DNA of 64,000 nt, taken from Crenobacter caeni (GTDB lineage: Bacteria > Pseudomonadota > Gammaproteobacteria > Burkholderiales > Chromobacteriaceae). Each line of letters starts with the position of its first letter. Position 1 is the first letter of the stretch. This document shows, piece after piece, positions 16,330-23,245 of the stretch. The stretch spans positions 60,412 to 124,411 of the forward strand of contig NZ_JAAGAA010000012.1 in the NCBI RefSeq assembly GCF_010435965.1, read 5' to 3'. Made by a program: the position numbers and the translations under genes. The notes beneath the pieces are model-generated. The model ran no database searches and had not been told where the DNA came from. It was given only the letters and a program-made list of their open reading frames with translations.

Positions 16330-16493
16330 CGCTCGACCTCGACCTGAATGACCTTGTGCCCTGCGCGCTCAAGCGCTCGAATCGCCGTGTCGGCGCTACT
16401 GAAAATGCGGACGTGGCCGGCTGCGGTTCTCAGAGGCTCGCCGTCAATCCACGTGCGCCAGTAGGACGGATACCCCTTGACCAGTGCAGTCAT
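16326..16493 (-). CDS. Unknown 55-aa element protein
   Basis: A small protein (MTALVKGYPSYWRTWIDGEP...) with a compact alpha/beta-looking sequence, HVRIFSSADTAIRALERAGHKVIQVEVER. The ATG at 16493 follows AAGGGGGAAAAC. A near-copy of that leader (CAAAAGGG then GAAAA) occurs about 36 bases further upstream, so a start inside the upstream in-frame extension to 16574 is possible but less likely. It leads a three-gene coupled unit behind a promoter-like sequence and a 17-bp inverted repeat. Confidence 0.6.
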   Translation of the reverse strand: MTALVKGYPSYWRTWIDGEPLRTAAGHVRIFSSADTAIRALERAGHKVIQVEVER

Positions 16494-16526
16494 GTTTTCC
16501 CCCTTTTGATATTTGCACCAAAATTC

Positions 16527-16566
16527 ATTTTCGCCCTTTTGCCCAACTAGGTCAATACACTTGACC
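16527..16566 (-). promoter_or_regulatory. Candidate promoter with overlapping operator
   Basis: On the minus strand TTGACC (16555-16550) and GAAAAT (16532-16527) are separated by 17 bp, a plausible sigma-70 promoter for the 55-60-252-aa unit. The -35 hexamer is one arm of a perfect inverted repeat, GGTCAA-TACAC-TTGACC (16550-16566), a likely operator. Confidence 0.45.
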
Positions 16567-16581
16567 AATGGCATCAGGGCG

Positions 16582-16607
16582 CAAAAAACCCCGCACTCGG
16601 CGGGGTT
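16582..16607 (-). terminator. Terminator after the TubC-like gene
   Basis: On the minus strand CCCCGC/GCGGGG with a five-base loop is followed by six T residues, just beyond the stop codon at 16613. A similar hairpin follows the related gene remnant near 27.3 kb. Confidence 0.85.
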
Positions 16608-16612
16608 CGTGG

Positions 16613-17056
16613 TCAGCGGGTCATCGCTCGTCGTATCACGGCTTCGGCCTCTGTCATGGCGACGCGCAGCGCCTCAGCGTCTGGTGCTGATTCTGACGCG
16701 ATGGCGAATCGCTCGCGGACGCGCTCCAGCAGGTCGTCGAGGTCAAGCCGTGCGCCGTACCGCTCGACCAGCTCCAGCACAAGCGCGTCCACTTCGCCGT
16801 CAGCAATGACCGTGCCGCCAGCGTTGCCGCCTCTGGCGCCAGTCAGGCGAAAGTGCAGGATCGCGCGCCCTGGTGGCTTCGGCGGGTCGTTGGCGGCGGT
16901 CAGCTCGCGCAGCAGCTCTGGCTTGTGTGCCTTGACCCGATCCAGCAGCCAGGGCGGCACCAGCGACGCCGGCCTGATCTTCAGCGCGTCGCCGTCTGCT
17001 CGAATGGTCGCGCCGGTCGCCAGCACCTCGCGGACGATTTCGGCGGCGGCGCTCAT
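16613..17056 (-). CDS. Element protein with TubC-like N-terminal domain
   Basis: A 147-aa protein. Residues about 5-55 (EIVREVLATGATIRADGDALKIRPASLVPPWLLDRVKAHKPELLREL) match the pattern of the TubC N-terminal docking domain known from polyketide/peptide synthetases and often seen in mobile-element proteins. The C-terminal 80 residues (FRLTGARGG onward, with RLDLDDLLERVRERFAI) form a second conserved unit; a clearly related C-terminus is encoded by the remnant at 27456-27725. Function unknown; its coupling (ATGA, 17053-17056) to the primase-helicase gene suggests a replication or regulation role. Confidence 0.7.
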   Translation of the reverse strand: MSAAAEIVREVLATGATIRADGDALKIRPASLVPPWLLDRVKAHKPELLRELTAANDPPKPPGRAILHFRLTGARGGNAGGTVIADGEVDALVLELVERYGARLDLDDLLERVRERFAIASESAPDAEALRVAMTEAEAVIRRAMTR

Positions 17057-19293
17057 ACCTGCACCTCGTCGGCAATTGCGACTTGTGATCGGTCTTTTTC
17101 ACCATCCTCGACGAAAGTTTTTTCCGAATCGACCGTCACAACCGTCACACCGTCACGCTTTTTGCCATCCTCGGGCGATTCCCCGTGACGGTGTGACGGT
17201 CGTGACGGTTCATTCGTAAACTTCTCTCGCTCTGGCGCCTGCTCGACGCGCCACCACCTGCCTTGCCTCCGCGAAATAGACAAATCTTCACCAACGCTGA
17301 TTCCGACCATCCGCAATGCTGGCGCGGCACGCTTGAGCGCAGCGGATAGACCGCGCTCAGACTTCGGCCATGCGTCGCCCCGACCTTGATGGTATCGCTC
17401 CAGTGCAAGCAGCAGCTCTTTCAGCGTGCCAGAGAACACCGACCTATCCTCGGCCAGCTCACGAACTGCGGTCGCAACTGGCGAAGCGTCCAAGGTGCGT
17501 TCGATGTTGCCGACCTCGCTTTGCCGGTACAGTCGCGCGAAGTCGTCCGGCGCCTTGCCCTGCGCCTTGAACATCGCCATGCCAAGCAAGCAGAAGTCGG
17601 CCATGCGCGGCCGGCGCTCTGGATCTAGGTGTACGTCGGGCAGTGCGCGCAATGTTGCCGCGAACAGATCAAGCAACGCCCCGAATAGTCGCCCGTGCTC
17701 GGCGTCGAACTTCGCTTCCAACTCGGCGCCTGTCGCGCGCGCCTGAATGGTCGGCAGGTCAACGGAAACCGTGCGACTTACCAAGTCCTGCGCCGTCACC
17801 ACGGCCGCGATGCCGTTCAGCACAATTGGCCGCTTGACCTCAATCGTTGCCTCCTCGGAATCGGTGTAAAGCTGGCGACGTGCAAACCCGCCACCCGTTG
17901 CCAGCGTGCAGAATGCGTCTTGCATCTGCGGCGACAGGTGCGACAAGTTTTCGTAGGACACTAGCAGGCCTGACGCTGCAGACACAAACACGTCCTCGTT
18001 CGTTTTTGGTGCCGCGCGCAGATTCACATGGTTCGGGTCAACCAGCCGGCGCAAGTAGCTTTGTGTCGTGCTCTTGGCGCTGCCCTGCTCGCCGGTCAGC
18101 TCCAGCAGCGGGTACGGCGTATCCGGCCGCAAACACTCCAGTAGCCATGCCAGTACCAGCGGACGCGCAGATTTCGGCACGTTTACGCACGGCCACAGCG
18201 CGTCGAGGCTTCCCCCGCGAACAGGATCAGGTAGCGGCCGCATGGGTTTGCTGCGCACGAACAGCACAGGGGAATGCTCGATGATCTGCCAGCCATCGGC
18301 GCTAACCTCAACCACGCGCCATGCGTCGTCACCTAGGTCTATCAGGTAGCGGTCGCCGTGCCTCGCCACCCTGATATGCGCTTCGCGCAACTCTCCTTCA
18401 TGCCGGCCGATGCCGGTCAGCACGGAAAGCGCCTCCTTGATTGCCTGATCGCGCGCGGCTTTGTCTGTCGCCCGGTAAAAGGACGCACTTAGCCAATCCC
18501 GAAAGGACGTAGATGACAGCTTCCACGCCTGATTGCTGCCGTTCAGCTTGGCGAACACATCGCCGTCCTGGTTGCGGTACAGCACACAGTTGGATTGGAC
18601 GTGGCGCACCAGCGCAGTAGCTGCCGAATCTCGACCATTCGCCGGCTCGTCGTCGGCATCAGTAGCAGCGGGCGCCAGCGCCTCGGCCTCGACCATCGGC
18701 AAGGTCTCCAGCGCCTCGACGCCGTGCAGCGGCAGCCAGTCGGCCACGTCGCCGCCATCGGTAAGCTCCAGCCGGTCAACGTCTACCACGCGCACCTCGG
18801 CGCCGATGCGCTTCAGCTCTGGCAGCAGGTCGGCCAGCCAATTGGCGCCGGGCTGGTCGTTGTCCGGCCAGACGATCACGCTCCGGCCTGTCAGCGGCGT
18901 CCAGTCGGCACCGTTCACGCTGCTTGCCCCGCCTGAAGTGGTCGCCAGTCTGCCGGCATCGGTCAGTACGGCGGCGCACTTTTCGCCCTCGACCACCACC
19001 ACCTCGGCGCCCTGGTGCGCGGCCAGCAGCGGCAGGTTCAGCAGCGGCTTCTTGCCATCGAAAGCCGGCTCGCCTTGCTTCCAGCGGCCACCGGACGGAT
19101 GAAACGGGCGGATGGTCTTGCCGTGCTCGGTGTCGATGCGGACGCGAGCGAACAGCAGTTTGCCGGCCTCGTCAAAGTACGGGCTAACTGTCGGCCTGTT
19201 CGCGCGGTCGCGTGCGTCCTCGATGGCGTGCTGTACGGATGCCCACAGCGCCTGCTTGTGCTCGGCTGGGAACTGCATGGTCAGCGAGGTCAT
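17053..19293 (-). CDS. TOPRIM primase-helicase of the integrative element
   Basis: A 746-aa replication protein. The N-terminal region carries a TOPRIM nuclease/primase motif: VVVVEGEKCA (residues 98-107) with its Glu, then VWPDNDQPG (141-149) with the two Asp residues. The C-terminal half is a P-loop ATPase with Walker A GEQGSAKST (401-409) and a LLVSYEN Walker-B-like segment near 445, resembling the DUF927/SF3-like helicases of satellites. The last 70 residues are charged and of low complexity. Start is the ATG at 19293, which overlaps the CHC2 gene stop (ATGA). With the CHC2 protein it reconstitutes a P4-alpha-like primase-helicase for autonomous replication of the excised element. Confidence 0.85.
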   Translation of the reverse strand: MTSLTMQFPAEHKQALWASVQHAIEDARDRANRPTVSPYFDEAGKLLFARVRIDTEHGKTIRPFHPSGGRWKQGEPAFDGKKPLLNLPLLAAHQGAEVVVVEGEKCAAVLTDAGRLATTSGGASSVNGADWTPLTGRSVIVWPDNDQPGANWLADLLPELKRIGAEVRVVDVDRLELTDGGDVADWLPLHGVEALETLPMVEAEALAPAATDADDEPANGRDSAATALVRHVQSNCVLYRNQDGDVFAKLNGSNQAWKLSSTSFRDWLSASFYRATDKAARDQAIKEALSVLTGIGRHEGELREAHIRVARHGDRYLIDLGDDAWRVVEVSADGWQIIEHSPVLFVRSKPMRPLPDPVRGGSLDALWPCVNVPKSARPLVLAWLLECLRPDTPYPLLELTGEQGSAKSTTQSYLRRLVDPNHVNLRAAPKTNEDVFVSAASGLLVSYENLSHLSPQMQDAFCTLATGGGFARRQLYTDSEEATIEVKRPIVLNGIAAVVTAQDLVSRTVSVDLPTIQARATGAELEAKFDAEHGRLFGALLDLFAATLRALPDVHLDPERRPRMADFCLLGMAMFKAQGKAPDDFARLYRQSEVGNIERTLDASPVATAVRELAEDRSVFSGTLKELLLALERYHQGRGDAWPKSERGLSAALKRAAPALRMVGISVGEDLSISRRQGRWWRVEQAPEREKFTNEPSRPSHRHGESPEDGKKRDGVTVVTVDSEKTFVEDGEKDRSQVAIADEVQV

Positions 19294-19706
19294 CGGCCAG
19301 CCCTCCACGCGCCAAGCGCCTGCGCAGCGGCTTTGAAGCTCAGGCCGGTCATGCGCTGGTGAAAATCGAGCACGTCGCGGCAGTGAACCCCGCACCCGAA
19401 GCAATGGAACCCACCGTCCGCACGGTAGCAGATGGCGCTCGGCGTCTTGTCATCGTGGAACGGGCAGCGCACCAGCCAGCCGCGCGAGGTGGCGCGCATG
19501 GCGTCCCCGAAGTGCTGGCGGTAGTAGCTGCCGGCCTCGGGCAGCAGATCGCGGCAGAATGCGCCGGTCGCGCTATAATTGGCAGGCATTTCCCTTGTGC
19601 GTGCGCCGTTCCGGTCTCTCTCCCCGGCGGCGCTTTTCTTTTTGCCGATCCCGAGCGCGGCTCGGTGTTTCAGCGTCGCCCTTACGGCATCGAAAAAGTC
19701 GGTCAA
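19290..19706 (-). CDS. CHC2 zinc-finger primase subunit
   Basis: A 138-aa protein with a CHC2-type zinc ribbon: WLVRCPFHDDKTPS and, 16 residues later, GGFHCFGCGVHCRDVLDF supply Cys-x2-His and Cys-x2-Cys ligands, followed by a GLSFKAAAQALG helix. This domain recognises the priming site in DnaG-like primases; here it is separate from the TOPRIM-helicase encoded next. The proposed start is TTG at 19706 (reads TDFFDAVRATLKHR), because the AlpA stop is fused to TAAGGAGG nine bases upstream, an ideal ribosome binding site. An ATG at 19589 would give a 99-aa product with only a weak site (AAGGGAA). Confidence 0.8.
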   Translation of the reverse strand: MTDFFDAVRATLKHRAALGIGKKKSAAGERDRNGARTREMPANYSATGAFCRDLLPEAGSYYRQHFGDAMRATSRGWLVRCPFHDDKTPSAICYRADGGFHCFGCGVHCRDVLDFHQRMTGLSFKAAAQALGAWRAGR

Positions 19707-19719
19707 GTTGCGCGCCTCC

Positions 19720-19911
19720 TTAAGCGATGGTCTGGGTACGGGACTCAAGCCACTTGAGCACGTCGCTTTTCCGGTAGCGCACCAGCCGGCCAACCTTCAC
19801 GAACGGCAGGTTGTACTTGCCGCTCCAGCGCCATTGCTGCAGCGTGGTGGGTTTGACGCCGACAAGTGCGGCGGTTTGCTCTTCATGCATGAGTTCGTCA
19901 TTGGCGATCAC
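19720..19911 (-). CDS. alpA: AlpA-family regulator / excisionase
   Basis: A 63-aa winged helix protein of the AlpA/MerR-excisionase type: EEQTAALVGVKPTTLQQWRWSGKYNLPFVKVGRLVRYRKSDVLKWLESR contains the helix-turn-helix, the Trp-Arg turn, the wing (GRLVRYRKSD) and the final helix. AlpA proteins activate integrase expression or act as excisionases. Translation probably starts at GTG 19911 with GGAAG about 9 bases upstream. It is followed without a gap by the ribosome binding site of the CHC2 gene, and preceded by the four-copy near-palindrome array it may bind. Confidence 0.85.
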   Translation of the reverse strand: MIANDELMHEEQTAALVGVKPTTLQQWRWSGKYNLPFVKVGRLVRYRKSDVLKWLESRTQTIA

Positions 19912-19982
19912 GGCTAACTTCCTTTCATCGTTCGTTATCGAGTGACGCCATGTTCGGTCGAACTCACTAACACATCAGCCGG

Positions 19983-20051
19983 CTTGCCAGCATGTCGCGG
20001 GGTTGCTGGCAAAAATCCTGTTTGCTGGTAAACGCGCGGTTTGCCGGCAAA
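19983..20051. repeat. Four 12-bp near-palindromes at 19-bp spacing (iteron or operator array)
   Basis: Units start at 19983 (CTTGCCAGCATG), 20002 (GTTGCTGGCAAA), 20021 (TTTGCTGGTAAA) and 20040 (TTTGCCGGCAAA). Each is 19 bp from the next, and the last is a perfect 12-bp palindrome. The array lies between the terminator of the integrase operon and the alpA start, the expected place for an operator or replication origin. Confidence 0.65.
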
Positions 20052-20066
20052 CCTCAAACGCCAGAC

Positions 20067-20094
20067 GCAAAAAAACCCGCCGAAGCGGGTTTGC
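20067..20094 (-). terminator. Terminator of the integrase operon
   Basis: On the minus strand GCAAACCCGC/GCGGGTTTTTTTGC form a hairpin with a TTCG-type loop and a T run, 18 bp downstream of the 231-aa gene. Confidence 0.85.
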
Positions 20095-20111
20095 CTTGGT
20101 GCCGGTGTTGG

Positions 20112-20807
20112 TCACTTGTTGCGGTTCTTGATCCAGCCGCGCGCGGTTCTCGGGAACTCACTGTCTGACATGCGAACCTCGGCCTCAACCCACCGATACC
20201 CGCCATCATTGGCAGGCTTGAAATGCTCGCGCCTGAAAGCCTCGATCTTGTCCTTGTCCGTCTTGGCTGCCGGCTGTGCATCCCACCACTTGAAGAACAG
20301 TTCGCGCGCCTTGGCGTATTTCATGTCGCGGCCTGCAGCGCCCTTCTTCGCCGTGGCGGTCTTTGCGCGCTCGACACCACGTTTAAAACCATCATCACGG
20401 ATGCTTGCAAGGTAATCCCTCGTAAATCGCGCGCCACGCTCGGTGTAACGCTCATTGCAAGCGCGCAAGCTGTCTTGATCGTCAAACTCTCGGTGTAAGG
20501 CGCATACCAGCGCGTGAGCCTCCGCCAAGTGTTGCATCCGACGGTGCCAGTCAAAATCCTTGCATCGGGCAAAGCCTAGATTTAACAAGACACCAAAAAC
20601 CACACCTCCAACTGGTTCTGTATTCATCACGGCCATAAAGTCGGCAATGGTTTCATCGCCAGCATCACTCCAGTCGGTAGGAATGACGCCATCGCGTTGC
20701 TTTTGCGCTGCAACGGCAAACACGGACGCGAACTTCTCCATTGCGCTTGTTGATGCTAGAAGGCGATGCTGCATCTCATCGGCCAAAACCGTGATTGCGT
20801 CACTCAT
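20112..20807 (-). CDS. Unknown 231-aa protein co-translated with integrase
   Basis: A soluble protein starting MSDAITVLADEMQHRLLAST. The N-terminal 120 residues are helical with scattered Cys and Trp (HREFDDQDSLRACNERYTERGARFTRDYL); the C-terminal third is Lys-rich (VERAKTATAKKGAAGRDMKYAKARELFFKWW) and may bind nucleic acid. No domain is recognised. The start at 20807 lies inside the end of the integrase gene (8-bp overlap) behind a G-rich ribosome binding site. Between integrase and AlpA, satellites carry accessory or excision-control genes, so this is the best candidate in the intact element for cargo of unknown function. Confidence 0.65.
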   Translation of the reverse strand: MSDAITVLADEMQHRLLASTSAMEKFASVFAVAAQKQRDGVIPTDWSDAGDETIADFMAVMNTEPVGGVVFGVLLNLGFARCKDFDWHRRMQHLAEAHALVCALHREFDDQDSLRACNERYTERGARFTRDYLASIRDDGFKRGVERAKTATAKKGAAGRDMKYAKARELFFKWWDAQPAAKTDKDKIEAFRREHFKPANDGGYRWVEAEVRMSDSEFPRTARGWIKNRNK

Positions 20808-21978
20808 CCCCCGCCCCTTTCTTCGCCAATAGCATCGCCTCGCTCGCGGACGCCAGCGCTGCCCGCACGGGGTCAACGTCAACGTGTGCATACCGCGCTG
20901 CGGCCTTCTGTGTTTTCTGGTTCAGCGCTTTGCCTACCACCGTCAGCGACACGCCTGCCCTCGATACCATCCATGACGCGATGGTGTGCCGTAGGTCGTG
21001 AATGCGGCAGTCCTCGATGCCAGCGCGCGCCAGAATGCGGCGCATGGCGGTTTTCGGCTCCTCTACATGCCCGCTCGCGCTCCTGGACGGGAACACCCAA
21101 TCCGACCCGTGGCACTCGCCGCTTGCCCGCCAATCGCGCAGCATGTCCACCACCATTGGCGCCAGCGCCACCAGCTGGGGGTCGCCGTTCTTCGTGGTCG
21201 GCAGCCACCACGCGGCGGCGTCTAGATCGAACTGATCCCAGGCGGCAGCCTCGATGTTCGAGCGGCGTACACCGGTCATCAGTGACAAGGTAAAGAACAC
21301 CCGCCATAGCTTCGGCTCGACGTCGAGCGATGCCAGAAACGCCGACACCTCGGCAGTGTTCAGGAATCGCTTGCGCTCCACGTCCTCAAACGCCTTCGGC
21401 ACATCGGCCACGGGATTGACGCTGACCAGCTTGGACGCCTTCGCCCAGGAGAACATGCTCGAGAGCATGGCGCGCAGTCGGTTGGCGGTCGTCGGGTACT
21501 TGGCGCCGACAGTCCGGTACAGGCGCTCGATGTCGTCGGCGCTGACCTGCGTCGGCTTCTTGTCCGCGATCTTCTGGCAGTGCAGCCGCCATGAGTCGCG
21601 GTAGCTCTCGACGGTCTTATCCGCCAGCGCGCGGCCGGTCTTGCTGCGGCGTCCTTCAAGGAACTGCTCGAACAGGTCGGCCAGCGTCGGCTCGCCCTTC
21701 ACCACGCGCTTCGCCTCGCCTGGGTTCGCGCCCTTGGCGATCTCGTTCAACAGCTCGGTTGCCTTGGCGCGCGCGTCTGGCAGGTGCATTTCATCCACCC
21801 GACCGATGCGGATGCGCTCGACCTTGCTGCCGATTCGCTTGATCAAGTAGTACGTCCGAGTTCCGGCAGGCGTTACGTTGATGCTCAGCGGGCTTTCGGT
21901 GTCGTGGTAGTCAACCCTTCCCTTACCAGCCGGCAGCACCTTCACGCCGGTCTTTGTGAACTTCACAGATTCGCCCAT
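20800..21978 (-). CDS. int: Tyrosine integrase of the tRNA-Thr element
   Basis: A 392-aa P4-type tyrosine recombinase. An N-terminal DUF4102-like arm-binding domain (YYLIKRIGSKVERIRIGR, residues 43-60) precedes the core-binding domain (ADLFEQFLEGRRSKTG onward) and the catalytic domain. Active-site residues are Arg238 (TGVRRSN), Lys263 (TTKNG), His327 and Arg330 (IHDLRHT) and Tyr363 (AARYAHVD). The usual His of the box before the tyrosine is Gln in ALNQKT. The ATG at 21978 is preferred to the GTG at 21990 because GGAG lies eight bases upstream. Four arm-type repeats directly precede the gene, allowing the integrase to repress itself. Confidence 0.93.
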   Translation of the reverse strand: MGESVKFTKTGVKVLPAGKGRVDYHDTESPLSINVTPAGTRTYYLIKRIGSKVERIRIGRVDEMHLPDARAKATELLNEIAKGANPGEAKRVVKGEPTLADLFEQFLEGRRSKTGRALADKTVESYRDSWRLHCQKIADKKPTQVSADDIERLYRTVGAKYPTTANRLRAMLSSMFSWAKASKLVSVNPVADVPKAFEDVERKRFLNTAEVSAFLASLDVEPKLWRVFFTLSLMTGVRRSNIEAAAWDQFDLDAAAWWLPTTKNGDPQLVALAPMVVDMLRDWRASGECHGSDWVFPSRSASGHVEEPKTAMRRILARAGIEDCRIHDLRHTIASWMVSRAGVSLTVVGKALNQKTQKAAARYAHVDVDPVRAALASASEAMLLAKKGAGDE

Positions 21979-21989
21979 TTGGCACTCCA

Positions 21990-22032
21990 CGGTTCAACAT
22001 CGGTTCAACACCGGTTCAACATCGGTTCAACA
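21990..22032 (+). repeat. Right-end array of four 11-bp arm-type repeats
   Basis: CGGTTCAACA occurs at 21990, 22001, 22012 and 22023, exactly 11 bp apart, immediately upstream of the integrase start. Two more copies lie near attL. About one helical turn per unit suits cooperative binding of the integrase arm domain. Confidence 0.65.
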
Positions 22033-22161
22033 TTTTGGCTAAAAATCGGCCAAACCGAGTAGGACGGCGTAGAGGTTGTTATTGTCGTGAAGCCTTGTAG
22101 AATAAGGCTTGCACGGGATTTGTAGAGTTTAGGCGGGAACCGTAGAAATGGGCAACTTTAA

Positions 22162-22238
22162 ACTTGTAATCAGGGGGTCGCGAGTTCGAATCCTGCAGCC
22201 GGCACCAGTATCCACGGGGCTTCCAGACATGGAAGCCC
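22162..22238 (+). repeat. attR: 77-bp direct repeat, right copy
   Basis: Identical to 13919-13995. The 5' half of a tRNA is missing here, so this is not a functional tRNA gene. It appears also to be the left end of a second, tandem element. Confidence 0.92.
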
Positions 22239-22330
22239 CGTTTCATTTTCTGCGCGGCTCCAACACCGGTTCAACATTTCTTGCCAAGCTCGGTAGAACT
22301 GCACACTGCTCAAGCCCCCCCTGCAAGCAC

Positions 22331-22355
22331 AAAAAAAGTCCGCCATTTGGCGGAC
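22331..22355 (-). terminator. Terminator at the left end of the second element
   Basis: On the minus strand GTCCGCC/GGCGGAC with a four-base loop is followed by seven T residues. No gene remains to be terminated. Confidence 0.7.
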
Positions 22356-22424
22356 GCTTGCGTCGGTGCAACTCCAGCAAACCCATCAATCCGGCGGCGT
22401 CTCGCTCTGGCCTGGATCGTCGCC

Positions 22425-22895
22425 GCGCCGGCACGGCGTAGGTAGCCTGCACGATCTGGAGCCAACACCTAACCGGCCGACGCACAAGCTGTTCAAAGCG
22501 TACGACCCCGGCCATTCCCATATGGACGCAAAATACTTGCCGCAGATGCCGGACAAGTCGGCACGACGCTATCTGTTTGTGGCAATCGACCGAACCACCC
22601 GTCGAGTCTTTGTGCTGATCAAACCGCACAAGACGGTCGCCACCGCCCGCGCCTTCCTGTCTGCGCGTCAAAAGGCGGCAGCTTGTCTCGTACGCACCAT
22701 GCTGACCGATAACGGCAGCGAGTTCACAGTCCGCCTGTTCAACCGCCAGAAGCAGGCCAGCGGCGAACATGAATTTGATCGGCTACGTGCTTCGCTGGAG
22801 AGCGCCCAGATTTGTTCAAGAAACGCGTTTGCAATCGCCCAGGACTAGACAGTTATAGAACCGGAGCAGATTCAGCCGAGTGCGGCGCTCCATAG
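22425..22895 (+). pseudogene. IS481-family transposase remnant with internal deletion
   Basis: The reading HKLFKAYDPGHSHMDAKYLP to HEFDRL is the integrase-core region of an IS481/IS3-type DDE transposase, with the DDE Asp residues in HMDAKYL and LTDNGSEF. Right after HEFDRL the frame is lost and the sequence jumps to the transposase C-terminus, read in another frame as RPDLFKKRVCNRPGLD. The C-terminal third of the catalytic domain, including the Glu, is deleted. The same terminal peptide occurs in the inverted remnant at 32.4 kb, so both come from one IS type. Confidence 0.8.
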
Positions 22896-23245
22896 CAGCA
22901 TGATTCTGCGGTGGCTTGCCGTCCTGGAAAGGACAGCCGGGCCGCCCCTATGGTGCGGAATTCGACCAGAGAGTCGATACCAACTCACTGGCCTTGTTCT
23001 TCCTTCGAATCCGCATCCGCATTTGCGATAGCCTGGCCACCACGCAGGCCCGCCCGGCCGACCTGTGGCGGGAAGAGCTGGCTAGGCTGACGCCACAGCC
23101 GGACGCGCTCGCCATAGCATTACTCAATGCCAAATATATACAATGCTTGCTGTTAGCCGGACGCGGCTGGTCAATCTGGGCTCCCAATAGCAGATCTCGG
23201 GAGAAAGGGCGTCCTTTTATAAGCTTTGGACAGGCAGCAGAAGAG

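Larger units (their letters stand above)
13919..22238. mobile_element. 8.24-kb integrative element (P4-like satellite or island) in tRNA-Thr
   Basis: The element is bounded by perfect 77-bp repeats derived from the tRNA-Thr 3' half. All its genes run leftward: integrase and a 231-aa protein; after a terminator, an AlpA-like regulator, a split primase-helicase and a TubC-like protein; after another terminator, three small genes; after a third, a non-coding stretch, a TrfB/KorA-like regulator and two small genes, closed by a terminator next to attL. Direct 11-bp repeats at both ends look like integrase arm sites, and an array of near-palindromes precedes alpA. Gene content (integrase, AlpA, primase-helicase, no capsid, terminase or conjugation genes) matches P4-like satellites. 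It appears intact. Confidence 0.88.

Noticed and set aside
19983..20051. CRISPR array
   Set aside because: The four units are only 12 bp with 7-bp gaps, far too short for repeats and spacers, and no cas gene is near.
22162..22238. Second tRNA-Thr gene
   Set aside because: Only the 3' half is present; there is no acceptor 5' strand or D arm, so it is an att copy.
13889..22238. Active prophage
   Set aside because: No capsid, portal, terminase, tail or lysis gene can be recognised between the att repeats.
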